Part shown: in pieces, positions 22,855 through 32,285 of the stretch | Layout: each line of letters opens with the position of its first letter | Position numbering within the stretch: the stretch's first letter is position 1 | Assembly (NCBI GenBank): GCA_017443765.1 | Contig: JAFSYB010000130.1 | Coordinates: 1 to 49,171, forward strand | Length of the DNA: 49,171 bases | Direction of reading: 5' to 3' | Source: Muribaculaceae bacterium | GTDB lineage: Bacteria > Bacteroidota > Bacteroidia > Bacteroidales > Muribaculaceae | Notes under the pieces: generated by a model | The model's database searches: none | Told to the model about the DNA's origin: nothing | The model's input: the letters and a program-made list of their open reading frames with translations, nothing else | Position numbers and translations under genes: made by a program

Positions 22855-22901
22855 TAGTGTGGTGAAAGATTTAATGTTGAACGTTTTAAAAATCGGAAAC
22901 A

Positions 22902-23771
22902 ATGGGAAAAGATGTTGATCTTTCATCGCGTGAATGGTGTGACCTCGTATTTGAGGGAAAGAACAAGGACTTTGGAGCCTACGTGCTGCGCACCGAGTCG
23001 CCCTTGCGTCACAACAAGGCTGTTCTTTACACACTGTTGGGAGCCATCTTGCTCGTCGGTATCATCATCGGCACCGTGACGGTCAACAACATTCTGGCCG
23101 AGCGTGCGCTGCGTGACCAAGCCGAGCAGGAGGAAGTCGTCGTCGACATGGGCACTGATGAGCCTGAAGATGAACCCGAACAGGAGAAACTCGAGCAACC
23201 CAAGCCCGAGGTGCTTCCCGAGGAGGTGCTCAACACCGTCAAGGTGACCGAGCTTGCCATCGTTCAGGACGACCAGGTGAAGAAAGAAGACGAAATCAAG
23301 ACTCAAGACGAACTCAAGGAAACCGAGACCGCTTTCGGACAGAAGGACAACGACAAGGGTACCGAGGACCGTAATGTGACCCGCACCCTCAAGGAGGAGG
23401 TTGTCGTCGAGAAGAAAGTGGAGCCCGAGAAGAAGGCAGAGCCCGAGCAAATCTTCAAGAGCGTTGAGCAGCCGCCCACATTCCCCGGCGGCGAGGCAGC
23501 ACTGATGAAGTATCTGAGCTCGCACATCCAGTATCCCGTCATGGCGCAGGAGAACAACGTCCAGGGACGTGTCGTTGTCCAGTTCGTGGTCGAGAAAGAT
23601 GGCCATGTGGGCGAGGTGAAGGTGGTGCGCTCGGTGGATAAGGACCTCGACAAGGAGGCTATCCGCGTGTGCAAGAGCCTGCCCAAGTTCACTCCAGGAC
23701 GCCAAAACGGACAGCCCGTCCGCGTGTGGTACACACTGCCCGTGAACTTCAAGCTCCGGAGTGCTAACTGA
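22902..23771 (+). CDS. tonB: TonB-family energy transducer
   Basis: A 289-aa protein with a cytoplasmic start (DLSSREWCDLVFEGKNKDFG, a block conserved in Bacteroidales TonB proteins), one membrane helix at about residues 41-65 and a long acidic Pro/Glu/Lys periplasmic linker. The C-terminal TonB domain is EQPPTFPGGEAALMKYLSSH, then VVVQFVVEKDGHVGEVKVVR and ending WYTLPVNFKL. It contacts TonB-dependent outer-membrane receptors (SusC-like) and passes on energy from ExbB/ExbD. A terminator-like hairpin follows 22 bp after the stop. Confidence 0.95.
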   Translation: MGKDVDLSSREWCDLVFEGKNKDFGAYVLRTESPLRHNKAVLYTLLGAILLVGIIIGTVTVNNILAERALRDQAEQEEVVVDMGTDEPEDEPEQEKLEQPKPEVLPEEVLNTVKVTELAIVQDDQVKKEDEIKTQDELKETETAFGQKDNDKGTEDRNVTRTLKEEVVVEKKVEPEKKAEPEQIFKSVEQPPTFPGGEAALMKYLSSHIQYPVMAQENNVQGRVVVQFVVEKDGHVGEVKVVRSVDKDLDKEAIRVCKSLPKFTPGRQNGQPVRVWYTLPVNFKLRSAN

Positions 23772-23793
23772 TCCTGAAAGTTTGAACCTTATG

Positions 23794-23823
23794 AGGTGTC
23801 GCGTTCGTAAGAGCGCGACACCT
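23794..23823 (+). terminator. Rho-independent terminator-like hairpin after tonB
   Basis: A perfect 10-bp stem (23794-23803 with 23814-23823) around a 10-base loop, followed by tattgttt. It separates the exb/ton operon from the promoter at 23859-23889. The U-tract is weak. Confidence 0.7.
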
Positions 23824-23858
23824 TATTGTTTAAAAAAAACAAAAACGTTTTCTTGCGC

Positions 23859-23889
23859 TTTGTCTTTCCGGCAACTTGCGCTAACTTTG
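23859..23889 (+). promoter_or_regulatory. Consensus Bacteroidota promoter
   Basis: TTTG at 23859-23862, a 19-bp spacer and TAACTTTG at 23882-23889 fit the consensus exactly. Transcription would start near 23896, about 10 nt before the ATG of the 98-aa gene, and should also cover the PstS-like gene. Confidence 0.82.
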
Positions 23890-23905
23890 TAGGTTATTTC
23901 AGTTT

Positions 23906-24202
23906 ATGACAATGAACAGTGGAAAAGGAATCACGCAGGTGCTGCGCTTGTTGTTCGGCATTTTTATGATTGTCGTCTATCTCGGCATGGCCTATTTGAT
24001 GGCGGTCAATTTCTTTGAGTGGGACAACACCCCGGTGTGGCGCACTCTGCGCTGGGCCATGGCTGCCGTGTTTGCCGCCTATGGCTGCTATCGATTTTAC
24101 CGCCAAATCACAGGCATCGACTACTATCGCACCCGCGAAGAACTCGAAAATGATGGCATCGATACCACTGCCGAACCCACAGAGAAGAACTCAAATCAAT
24201 AA
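23906..24202 (+). CDS. Small two-TM membrane protein
   Basis: A 98-aa protein with two hydrophobic segments, about residues 9-31 (VLRLLFGIFMIVVYLGMAYL) and 43-60 (TLRWAMAAVFAAYGCYRFY), and a polar tail containing GIDYYRTREELENDG. It is found between TonB and the phosphate-binding-like lipoprotein, 23 bp before the latter. The order ExbB-ExbD-ExbD-TonB-small membrane protein-PstS-like is, to my knowledge, a recurring one in Bacteroidales, so a role linked to the energisation complex is plausible. The start could instead be the ATG at 23912. Confidence 0.75.
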   Translation: MTMNSGKGITQVLRLLFGIFMIVVYLGMAYLMAVNFFEWDNTPVWRTLRWAMAAVFAAYGCYRFYRQITGIDYYRTREELENDGIDTTAEPTEKNSNQ

Positions 24203-24225
24203 AGAAGATACAGAGGAGAGGTAAT

Positions 24226-25203
24226 ATGAAACAGATATGGATTATCACGCTGGCGTTGGGCGCATTGCTATTGACCGCCTGCGACAAGAAGCAATCCACC
24301 AACACCAGCACCAGCGGCATTGCGAAAATCGCCTGCGACGAATCGTTCCGCAACATCCTCGACCAGGAGGTGGAGGTGTTTGAGTACAGCTACCCCGATG
24401 CGAGCATTATGCCGGCCTATATGGACGAGGCAGCCGCCCTCGATTCGCTGCTGCACCAAAAGGTGGACTTGATTATCACCTCGCGCGACCTCACCGACGC
24501 GCAGCGCGACATCCTGCGCAAGCAGGGACGCGCTTACCGCTCGCGCAAAATCGCCGTCGATGCCGTGGCCATCATCGTGAACAAGGAGAACGACATCGAC
24601 GAGCTGTCGATGACCGACCTGCGCGACATCTTCTCCGGAAAGCTCACCCGCTGGGGCGAGGTGTTTCCCACCAAACTCAAGCGCGATTCGGTGATGGTGG
24701 TCTTCGACGGCTCGGGCTCGGGAGTGATGCATTATGTGAAAGAGAGGTTCCTCAACGGCGGCTCGTTTGGCAAGAACGTCTTTGCCCAGCACTCCACCGA
24801 CGATGTGTTTCGCGCTGTGCAGGCCCATAAAAACGCCATCGGATTCATTGGCGTGAGTTGGATTACCGCCGACCTCAAGAGCAACGCCATCACAATGGAG
24901 GAGCGCTTGCTCGACTTGAAGAACAACAACGAGGTGAGCGTGATCGACTTCACCGACCGTATCAAGGTGATGCGCGTCCGCGCCGACGACCAGCCGCAGG
25001 GCTGCAAGCCCTATCAGGCATATATCAACGACGGCAGCTACCCGCTGTTCCGCACCATCTGGGCCATCGACGCCAGCGCCGGCGGAACGCTCGACCACGG
25101 CTTCTTCTCGTTCCTTACCGGTGTTATCGGCCAGAAAATCATTCTTCAAACCGGAATCCTTCCCGCCGCCGAGCCCGTCCGCTATGTGGAAACCGTGAAG
25201 TGA
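24226..25203 (+). CDS. PstS-like substrate-binding lipoprotein
   Basis: A 325-aa protein with a lipoprotein signal ending LLLTAC at about residue 19. The mature part has the type II periplasmic binding fold of phosphate-binding proteins: a VDLIITSRDLTDAQ segment, IAVDAVAIIVNKENDIDELS followed by LRDIFSGKLTRWGEV, then GSGSGVMHYVKERF, the loop that in PstS binds phosphate. No pst transporter genes are adjacent, so it may not serve a classical Pst system; homologues next to tonB clusters are common in Bacteroidales. The fold is confident; the ligand is not. Confidence 0.85.
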   Translation: MKQIWIITLALGALLLTACDKKQSTNTSTSGIAKIACDESFRNILDQEVEVFEYSYPDASIMPAYMDEAAALDSLLHQKVDLIITSRDLTDAQRDILRKQGRAYRSRKIAVDAVAIIVNKENDIDELSMTDLRDIFSGKLTRWGEVFPTKLKRDSVMVVFDGSGSGVMHYVKERFLNGGSFGKNVFAQHSTDDVFRAVQAHKNAIGFIGVSWITADLKSNAITMEERLLDLKNNNEVSVIDFTDRIKVMRVRADDQPQGCKPYQAYINDGSYPLFRTIWAIDASAGGTLDHGFFSFLTGVIGQKIILQTGILPAAEPVRYVETVK

Positions 25204-25268
25204 CGGTGCGATGCGCCGGATGGTGACGAGGACTCAAGCAATGGACCGAGCTCACCTAAATAAGCAAA

Positions 25269-25308
25269 ACTGCCGATAAACGGTTAAACTATAACCCCGC
25301 TCGGCAGT
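25269..25308 (+). terminator. Weak terminator-like hairpin
   Basis: An 8-bp stem (25269-25276 with 25301-25308), a 24-base loop and then ctattt. It lies 66 bp after the stop of the PstS-like gene. The large loop and short T-run make it a weak candidate. Confidence 0.35.
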
Positions 25309-25369
25309 CTATTTGAACAAATCAGCACAACCCCAAACAAAGAAAAGCCGAAATGTGAAATTTATTTCG

Positions 25370-25377
25370 TAACTTTG
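25370..25377 (+). promoter_or_regulatory. -7 element before the TPR gene
   Basis: TAACTTTG, a full TAnnTTTG match, 71 nt before the ATG at 25449. No TTTG is found at the expected -33 spacing. Confidence 0.55.
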
Positions 25378-25448
25378 CAGCCCAATTATGGGTTTCGCAA
25401 CCCGCTTAAAAAACATGCAAAATATTAATCATTAAAACTCATACGACA

Positions 25449-27068
25449 ATGAAAGCTAAATTCTTCATCGCAGCAGTTTTGCTTGCAGGCGCAGCCTTGA
25501 GCAGCTTCGCGCAGGGCTACAAGGATGGCATCGAGTATTACAAGGTCGGTCAGCTCGACAACGCCAAGGAGCTGCTCGAGCGCAACCTGAACTCGACCTC
25601 GACCGACAAGAGCGAGGCATACTATTACCTGGGCATGATTGCCATGGACCAGGGCAATCTCGCCGAGGCTCAGAGCTACTTCGACAAGGGCCTGGCCGCC
25701 AATGCCGGCAACCCCTACAACCTTGTGGGAATGGGCGCGCTGGAGTTGCGCAAGGGAGGCAACGGCAAGGCACAGTTCGATGCCGCCCGCAAGCTCTCGA
25801 AGAAAGACCCCAAGCTGGAAACCGCCATCGCACGGGCCTACTACGCCGCCAACCCCACCACCTATGCCAAGGATATTGAGAAGTGTGTCAAGAACGCACA
25901 GAAGTGGGACATGAACGACCCCGACAGCCACATCTTCCTCGGCGACCAAAAGGCCGACGAAAAGGCTTGGGGCGATGCCGCCGGCCTTTATGAGCTGGCC
26001 TTCACCTCCGACCCGAACAACGTCGAGGCATACGTGAAATATGCCAACACTTACTTTAACGTGGTTCCCGAGATGGCCATCGAGCGCCTGCAGGAGCTGC
26101 TGGCCAAGCAGCCCAACTCGGTGCTTGTGCAGCGCCAGCTCGCCGAGAAGTACTACGAGGGCAACCAGGGCCGCAAGGCCGCCGAGCAGTATGGCGAGTA
26201 CATCAAGAACCCCAACCACTTCGCACAGGACGAGGTGCGCTATGTGCAGCTGCTGTTCTTCGGCGAGAAGTACCAGGAATCCTACGACCTGGCCACGAGC
26301 CTGATTGGCAAGCTCAAGGCTGGCGACGAGAAGGTGTTCTACATGCGCCGTATGCAACTCTACAACCTGGTTATGCTTGAGAAGTGGAACGAGGCCGTCG
26401 AGGCCGGAAAGGCTTTCTTCGGCATGGCACTGCCCACCGGTTCCACCTACGAGGTGCGCGACTATACAGACTACGGCAAGGCACTGCAGAATGCCGGCAT
26501 GACCGACGAGGCCATCGCCGCCTATAAGAAGGCCCTGGAAATCAACCCCCAGAACGCCGACCTGATTCGCTACATGGGCGACACCTACGCCGATGCCAAC
26601 GACTTTGTGAACGCAGCTGCCTACTACCAGCAGCTCTACGACAAGCAGCTGTGCTCGGCCAACGACATCTTCACACTCTCGACCTATTACTATGGCATTG
26701 CCACCCTCACCGAGGGGGGCGAGAAGGAGGCCGCCATCGCACAGTCGCAGAAATACCTCGACGAGGTGGATGCCAAGGTGCCCGGCAACGTCCAGATTGT
26801 CAACCAAAAGGCCAAGCTGGCAAAGCTCATCGAGGGTGACCAAATCACCGGCAAGGCCGCACCGGCCTACCGTGAGCTCATCGGAATCCTCGACGCCAAG
26901 GAGGACAAGTCGGGCTACGACCGCTATTACAGGTTTGCCTACAACTACCTGGCCAACTATGAGTTCACCCAGGGCGACAAGACCAAGGCCAAGGAGTACT
27001 ACCGCAAGTGGCTCGAGCACGACCCCGAAAACGAGGCGCTGCGCAAGTATGTTGAGCAGATGAAGTAA
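25449..27068 (+). CDS. Exported TPR-repeat protein
   Basis: A 539-aa protein with a cleavable signal peptide (MKAKFFIAAVLLAGAALSSFAQ). The mature protein is built of TPR units throughout, for example EAYYYLGMIAMDQGNLAEAQ, GDAAGLYELAFTSDPNNVEA and DEAIAAYKKALEINPQNADL; at least eight can be counted by eye. It should be periplasmic and act as a scaffold. It has its own promoter and follows the ton/PstS-like group, an arrangement repeated in related genomes. The codon choice is strongly GC-biased and uniform, typical of a well-expressed gene. No catalytic motif. Confidence 0.88.
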   Translation: MKAKFFIAAVLLAGAALSSFAQGYKDGIEYYKVGQLDNAKELLERNLNSTSTDKSEAYYYLGMIAMDQGNLAEAQSYFDKGLAANAGNPYNLVGMGALELRKGGNGKAQFDAARKLSKKDPKLETAIARAYYAANPTTYAKDIEKCVKNAQKWDMNDPDSHIFLGDQKADEKAWGDAAGLYELAFTSDPNNVEAYVKYANTYFNVVPEMAIERLQELLAKQPNSVLVQRQLAEKYYEGNQGRKAAEQYGEYIKNPNHFAQDEVRYVQLLFFGEKYQESYDLATSLIGKLKAGDEKVFYMRRMQLYNLVMLEKWNEAVEAGKAFFGMALPTGSTYEVRDYTDYGKALQNAGMTDEAIAAYKKALEINPQNADLIRYMGDTYADANDFVNAAAYYQQLYDKQLCSANDIFTLSTYYYGIATLTEGGEKEAAIAQSQKYLDEVDAKVPGNVQIVNQKAKLAKLIEGDQITGKAAPAYRELIGILDAKEDKSGYDRYYRFAYNYLANYEFTQGDKTKAKEYYRKWLEHDPENEALRKYVEQMK

Positions 27069-27089
27069 CCTTTCAATGCACCATGCATG

Positions 27090-27151
27090 ATGCACAATGC
27101 ACAATTCAGAGATGCCCCCCTTGCGCGTCAACCCGATTGTGCATTGTGCAT
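27090..27151. repeat. 16-bp inverted repeat with heptamer-like halves
   Basis: Bases 27090-27105 and 27136-27151 are perfect reverse complements around a 30-base loop, and each arm is itself a near-duplication (atgcacaatgcacaat). It fills the gap between the two TPR-type genes and ends 17 bases before the second start codon. It may act as an attenuator, or be a mobile intergenic repeat. Confidence 0.75.
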
Positions 27152-27168
27152 GATTTCATAACCAGACG

Positions 27169-28965
27169 ATGAAACACTTTTCCAACCTGATTCTCCATTC
27201 GCTGGCTGCGGCAGTGATGCTGTGGGCGCCCTTGTGCGCACAAGCCCAGAAAAGCAAATCCACCGCCTACGATGGCCGTGAGTGGCTCTCGAATAACGCC
27301 GAGGCCCTCCGCCAGCTGCGCACAGGCAATGTGGGCACACCAGTCGCTTTCAAGCCCTGTGCCATCAGCAACGACTTCATGGCCGCCAAGTGCAAGGTGG
27401 TGGAGTACTACGGCTGCGCCGTCTATTACGACATGGAGCGCAAAACGGTCATCTTCGTCGACGATGCCGCTCGGGCCGACTATTTTGTCATCTTTGCCGA
27501 TGTCACCAACGTGAACATGGGGGGCGAGCAAGACGAGCTCTACATTGAGTGCAACGCGTCGCCCACCAAGGCCTTCGACGTGCTCTACAACGTGCGCACC
27601 AACAAGGCGCGCAAGGTGGGTGAGGCCGACATGGCCATCATGGGGCGATTTGCCACACGCGTGCCACACACCTACTACAAGACCCCCCGCGACAAGGACA
27701 CCAAGTTGCTGCACGACTATTTCAAGGCCCTTGCGCAGGGCGACTATGTGGCAGCGCAGGCCGAGCGACGCAAAATCATCGAGCGTGCCGGGGGCACGGG
27801 CGACAAAATGCCCTGGGAGAACACCTTCATCTTCGACTCCTACCCGCTCATTGAGCTGGGCGAGGCCATGATGATGAGTTACCCGTCGAAGTATGCGAAC
27901 CGCAATGAACTGACCTTGCCCCGCGACCCATTCAAGGGATACGACTATGTGAAGCAAATCTATCGCCGCGACACCCTGCTCAACGATGCCAATGCCGTTC
28001 TCCTCAGCGGCGACATCCGCCTGTCGGTGGACGTGATCAAGAAGAACATCGAAACCGAGCTGCTCAACTACGCGCGCTGGGAGGGCACCGAGGCGGCCTA
28101 CGACAAGGTGCTGATGACGCTCTACAACAGTCCGTTGCGCAAGGACGCACGCGCCGAGCAGGAGCGCATGGTTTACATGCGTGTGGCCACGTCAAACAAT
28201 GCCGACGACCTGCTGGCCTACCTCAACAAGTTCAGCGGAGCCGAGGAATCGCATTACACCCAGGTTGAGCAGCGCTATTTCAAGCTGGCCTACGAGCAGA
28301 TGCCCCCCACGGTGGCCGGGTGCCGCAAGTATCTGCAACGCTGCTCGCTCTCGCCCTATGCCGCCGAGGTGCGAAACAAGCTTTCGGAGTATGCCTTCAA
28401 AGAATTGCAGCCCAATACGGCCTCCTACAAGGCATTTCTCAAGGAGTTCCCCAAATCGCCGCACTGCACCGAGGTCTGGTACCGCCTTTACGAGAGCGCG
28501 TTCAACGAACTCGGCGACAACTTGGAGCAGTGCCAGCGCTACTTGGCCGAGTATCCGGAATCGGAGTATTGCGACCAAGTGGTGGACAAAATCATGGACA
28601 TCAAGTACGCCGAAACCGTCAAGGCCGGCACCATTGAAGCCTATAACACGTTCTTGAACAGCACGCCGCGCAACCGGCACACCGACGAGGCCATGAGCCG
28701 CCTCGAAACGCTGCGCGCCGGCGGCTACGTCAGCACCACGGTCACCACCACTGCCACCGGGGGCGAGCCTGCGGGCGCCAACGCCGGTGCCGGACAGCAG
28801 CACACCACCCGCGTCGACGTGGACACTCACACACAGCAGCAACCCGCTCAGCAGCAGAGCGCACCCAAGCAGCAGAACAAGCAGCCGACAAAACAACAGA
28901 CCAAGCAGCCCGCTGGAACCAATAACAATTCCGGCAACAGCAACCTCTGGGACTTGGACTTCTGA
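27169..28965 (+). CDS. Exported TPR-like protein with Gln-rich tail
   Basis: A 598-aa protein with a signal peptide (LAAAVMLWAPLCAQAQ). The first 130 mature residues look like a separate beta-rich domain (AVYYDMERKTVIFVDDAARA). Residues about 270-520 are helical repeats spaced like TPRs (AFKELQPNTASYKAFLKEFP; YLAEYPESEYCDQVVDKIMD). The final 70 residues are Gln/Thr/Pro-rich and of low complexity, ending SNLWDLDF. It lies 100 bp after the previous TPR gene, with the inverted repeat between, and may be cotranscribed. I do not recognise the family; a periplasmic or envelope-associated structural role is inferred. Confidence 0.75.
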   Translation: MKHFSNLILHSLAAAVMLWAPLCAQAQKSKSTAYDGREWLSNNAEALRQLRTGNVGTPVAFKPCAISNDFMAAKCKVVEYYGCAVYYDMERKTVIFVDDAARADYFVIFADVTNVNMGGEQDELYIECNASPTKAFDVLYNVRTNKARKVGEADMAIMGRFATRVPHTYYKTPRDKDTKLLHDYFKALAQGDYVAAQAERRKIIERAGGTGDKMPWENTFIFDSYPLIELGEAMMMSYPSKYANRNELTLPRDPFKGYDYVKQIYRRDTLLNDANAVLLSGDIRLSVDVIKKNIETELLNYARWEGTEAAYDKVLMTLYNSPLRKDARAEQERMVYMRVATSNNADDLLAYLNKFSGAEESHYTQVEQRYFKLAYEQMPPTVAGCRKYLQRCSLSPYAAEVRNKLSEYAFKELQPNTASYKAFLKEFPKSPHCTEVWYRLYESAFNELGDNLEQCQRYLAEYPESEYCDQVVDKIMDIKYAETVKAGTIEAYNTFLNSTPRNRHTDEAMSRLETLRAGGYVSTTVTTTATGGEPAGANAGAGQQHTTRVDVDTHTQQQPAQQQSAPKQQNKQPTKQQTKQPAGTNNNSGNSNLWDLDF

Positions 28966-29046
28966 CGCAATTATCCGACAATTAACGGAGTAATCACCCT
29001 GGCCGCAAGCTTCTCCTAAAAGCTGTGGCCGAATCTTAAAGAATGT

Positions 29047-29080
29047 AAACTGACGGTCTTTTGCCGCCAGTTTCTTTTTT
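29047..29080 (+). terminator. Rho-independent terminator
   Basis: The stem 29047-29056 with 29064-29073 (9 of 10 pairs), a 7-base loop and a seven-base run cttttt immediately after. It ends the TPR transcript just before the promoter for the amidase gene. Confidence 0.8.
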
Positions 29081-29106
29081 GATTTGGAATGTTTGCAGTA
29101 TTTTTG
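29078..29106 (+). promoter_or_regulatory. Promoter of the amidase/golvesin gene
   Basis: TTTG at 29078-29081 overlaps the T-run of the terminator, and TATTTTTG at 29099-29106 matches TAnnTTTG with a 17-bp spacer, slightly shorter than usual. The ATG follows about 66 nt later. Confidence 0.6.
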
Positions 29107-29172
29107 TAGTGAGTTATATTATGCCTTGACGGGTCGAGGATAGAAATAGAATTTAGAGAATCCTAAAAACGA

Positions 29173-32100
29173 ATGTCAGCAATGAGAATCAAATATTTAG
29201 CCGCTTTTGTGCTGGCTGGTGCGTTGGGTGCCGGCAGTGCTGCGGCGCAGCAGTTCAGTGCTTCGCAGGTCGAGGCCGTGCAGCGCGTGGTGCAGGCCAC
29301 CAAGCCCGAACACATGGGAATCGGCGAGTTGAAAGTGCAAGAAATCACCCTCGATGGCGACGACGTGGTGGTGAACCTGAGCGAAAACTATGGTGATGTC
29401 CCGTTCACCGTGGCCTCGGTCGACCAGCTCAAGCGCGACATTGCCCACACCCTCGGTGCCTCGTACCGTGCCGACAATCTGCAACTGCGCATCGCCGGCA
29501 CCGATATTGAGCAGTATTTCACCTCGTTCGACAATGCCTACAAGCGCAGCCACGCGCCGTTCATCACCGAGCTCGACCCCAACCGCCACTACAAGCACGC
29601 ACTCGATGGCAACATCGTGGCCTTGTGGCCCAGCCACGGCTGGTATTTCGAGCCTAAGCTCAACCGCTGGGAGTGGCAGCGTGCGCGCATGTTCCAGACT
29701 GTCGAGGATATGTACACGCACAGCTATGTGATTCCCTTCCTGATGCCGATGCTCGAGAACGCCGGCGCGTATGTGTGGGACGCCCGCGAGCGCGACACAC
29801 ACAACTTCGGCGCCGTGGTCGACAACGATGGCGCGCAGGCGCAAAACGGCTACGCCGAGCACAACGGCAAGAAGAAGTGGGAAACCGGCAGAACCGCCGG
29901 CTTTGCCCACGCCCGTGACACCTACAAGGACTTCGAGAACCCCTTTGCCGAGGGCACCTACCGCATGGTGCAGGCCGTGAAGGAGAAAGACAAGAAAAAA
30001 CTCAGCACAGCCTCGTGGAGCGTCGATATGCCACAGGCAGGCACGTTTGCCATCTATATCTCCTATAAAACCCTCGACAACAGCGTCAAGGACGCCCTTT
30101 ACACCGTCAATGCGCTCGATGGCACGCGACAGTTTCGCGTCGACCAGTCGATGGGCGGCGGGGTGTGGGTCTACCTGGGCTCGTTCCAGCTCGCCAAGGG
30201 CCTGAACAAGGACGTGGTCACCTTGAGCAACTACAGCGAGCAGAAGAATGGCGTGGTCACCGCCGATGCCATCCGTGTGGGCGGCGGCAAGGGAAACATC
30301 GTGCGCCGCGTGGCGCTGCCCACCCCCGAGAACCAGGCCATCGCTGCCAAGAACGAGGATGAGAAATGCCTCGGCAAGCAGGGCATCGACTACAAGTATG
30401 TGGGCAGCGGCGAGCACCCCTGGTTCCACATCGGGTCGCGCTACTATTTGCAGTGGGCCGGCTTCCCGCACGAGGTGTACAGCACCAGCACGGGCATCAA
30501 CGACTACACCGACGACTACCGCAGCCGCGGCGAGTGGGTGAACTACCTGGCCGGAGGCAGCGACGTGCTGCCGGGCAGGACGGGGCTGAACATCCCGGTG
30601 GACGTGTCGTTCTGCCTCCACACCGATGCCGGCACCACGACCAACGACGACATCATTGGCACCCTGCTCATCTATTGCACCAAGGCCAACGGCAAGAATT
30701 TCGGCAAGTACGCCAACGGCACCCCGCGGGAACTCTCGAGGCAGTATGCCAACATCGTCAGCACCGAGGTGGTGAACGACATTCGCGCCAAGTATGAGCC
30801 CAACTGGACGCGCCGCGGAATGTGGGACAAGAGCTACTACGAGGCCCGTGTGCCCGAGGTGCCCGCCCTGCTCATGGAGCTGCTCTCGCATCAGAACTTC
30901 GCCGACATGAAGTATGGCCTCGACCCGCAGTTCCGGTTCGACGTGAGCCGCGCTATCTACAAGGGCATTCTCAAGTTCATCGCGCAGCGCGACCACCGCG
31001 ACTATGTGGTGCAGCCCTTGCCCGTCAATTCGTTCTGCATCAGCCAGGCCTCGTCGCCCGGCACCTTCCTGCTCACCTGGCAACCCACCGCCGACGAGCT
31101 GTGCAGCAAGGCCGAGGCCAAGAAATACATCATCTGCGAGCGCGTGGGCGAGGACGGCGGCTTTAAGGAGATTGCCGTCACGCCCGACCCGCAATATGTG
31201 GTGCGTGTCAACGACAACAAAATCCACAGCTACCGCATCATTGCCATGAACGATGGCGGACGCAGTTTCCCCAGCGAGACGCTCTCGCTCGGCATCGCTC
31301 CCAAGGCACAGGGCACCGTGATGGTGGTGAACGGTTTCACCCGCATCAGCGGCCCCGACTGGTTCGAGGGCGATTCCATCGCCGGGTTCTACGACAGCAA
31401 GGACCACGGGGTGCCCTATATGGAGCAAATCAACTACTTGGGCGCTCAGCATGAATTCCGGCGCGAGCTGCCGTGGCGCGACGACGATGCACCGGGCTTC
31501 GGAGCCTGCCGCAGCAACCACGAGACCGAGGTCATTGCCGGCAACACCTTCGACTACACCACCGTGCACGGCGCAGCCATCATGCGGGCCGGCTACAGCT
31601 TTGTCTCGGCCAGCGTGAAGGCCATTGAGGACAACCCCGGCGAATTGAACAGCTTCAAAACTCTGGATTTGATTCTGGGCAAGCAAAAGGAAGTGTCCGT
31701 GGGCCGTGGCGTGATGCCCGCGCGTTACAAGGCGTTCACACCCGCCCTGCGCGAAGCCATCGCCGCGTTCACGCGCAGTGGCGGCTCGGTGTTCGTCTCG
31801 GGTGCATACGTCGGTACCGACATTTGGGACAAGCACGCACCCGCGCACGACGAGGTGTCGTTTGCCGAGAATGTGCTCGGTTTCCAGTGGGTCGACCGCA
31901 GCGCCACGCTCATGGGCGAGGCTTATTCCGTGCCCACACCGTTTGCACAGTTTGCCGATGGCGACCGCCTCACCTTCTGCAACACGCTCAACGGAACAGT
32001 CTACGCTGCCGAGTCGCCCGACGCCATCCGCGCCAGCGACGACTGCGGAGCCACCCTGCTGCGCTACACCGAGAACAACATCCCCGCCGCCATCGCCAGC

Positions 32101-32211
32101 GACCGGGGCAGCTACCGCACCGTGGTTCTCGGCTTCCCCTTCGAGGTGATGACAGACGCAGCACAGCGCAACCGCCTCATGCAACAGGTGATGCAGTTCC
32201 TCGACCGATAA
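29173..32211 (+). CDS. Large exported N-acetylmuramoyl-L-alanine amidase-like protein with golvesin and Fn3 domains
   Basis: A 1012-aa protein with a signal peptide (YLAAFVLAGALGAGSAAAQQ). Domains in order: an unassigned N-terminal region (about 25-230); a golvesin/Xly carbohydrate-binding-like beta domain embedded in the amidase (about 280-375; AIYISYKTLDNSVKDALYTV); the zinc amidase core with SFCLHTDAGTT and the downstream glutamate in PALLMELLSHQNFAD (about 470-600); a fibronectin-III-like domain (about 620-710); and a C-terminal domain with GGSVFVSGAYVGTDIW. Relatives in Bacteroidales are often labelled 'xanthan lyase', but the HTDAG and LLMELLSHQNF blocks fit an amidase_3 fold that cuts peptidoglycan stem peptides. 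The insertion of the golvesin domain within the amidase is typical of this group. Confidence 0.82.
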   Translation: MSAMRIKYLAAFVLAGALGAGSAAAQQFSASQVEAVQRVVQATKPEHMGIGELKVQEITLDGDDVVVNLSENYGDVPFTVASVDQLKRDIAHTLGASYRADNLQLRIAGTDIEQYFTSFDNAYKRSHAPFITELDPNRHYKHALDGNIVALWPSHGWYFEPKLNRWEWQRARMFQTVEDMYTHSYVIPFLMPMLENAGAYVWDARERDTHNFGAVVDNDGAQAQNGYAEHNGKKKWETGRTAGFAHARDTYKDFENPFAEGTYRMVQAVKEKDKKKLSTASWSVDMPQAGTFAIYISYKTLDNSVKDALYTVNALDGTRQFRVDQSMGGGVWVYLGSFQLAKGLNKDVVTLSNYSEQKNGVVTADAIRVGGGKGNIVRRVALPTPENQAIAAKNEDEKCLGKQGIDYKYVGSGEHPWFHIGSRYYLQWAGFPHEVYSTSTGINDYTDDYRSRGEWVNYLAGGSDVLPGRTGLNIPVDVSFCLHTDAGTTTNDDIIGTLLIYCTKANGKNFGKYANGTPRELSRQYANIVSTEVVNDIRAKYEPNWTRRGMWDKSYYEARVPEVPALLMELLSHQNFADMKYGLDPQFRFDVSRAIYKGILKFIAQRDHRDYVVQPLPVNSFCISQASSPGTFLLTWQPTADELCSKAEAKKYIICERVGEDGGFKEIAVTPDPQYVVRVNDNKIHSYRIIAMNDGGRSFPSETLSLGIAPKAQGTVMVVNGFTRISGPDWFEGDSIAGFYDSKDHGVPYMEQINYLGAQHEFRRELPWRDDDAPGFGACRSNHETEVIAGNTFDYTTVHGAAIMRAGYSFVSASVKAIEDNPGELNSFKTLDLILGKQKEVSVGRGVMPARYKAFTPALREAIAAFTRSGGSVFVSGAYVGTDIWDKHAPAHDEVSFAENVLGFQWVDRSATLMGEAYSVPTPFAQFADGDRLTFCNTLNGTVYAAESPDAIRASDDCGATLLRYTENNIPAAIASDRGSYRTVVLGFPFEVMTDAAQRNRLMQQVMQFLDR

Positions 32212-32285
32212 ATGGCACTTGGAGTTGTGACGTATAATTCAGAAGGAATCCAAATAACAATATCAACAGCCAAACAACTATAACA

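Noticed and set aside
24226..25203. Member of a complete Pst phosphate transport operon
   Set aside because: No pstC, pstA, pstB or phoU lies nearby; the neighbours are tonB and TPR genes.
29173..32211. Xanthan lyase
   Set aside because: This label is often given to relatives, but the visible HTDAG and LLMELLSHQNF blocks indicate a zinc amidase core; no polysaccharide lyase motif was seen.
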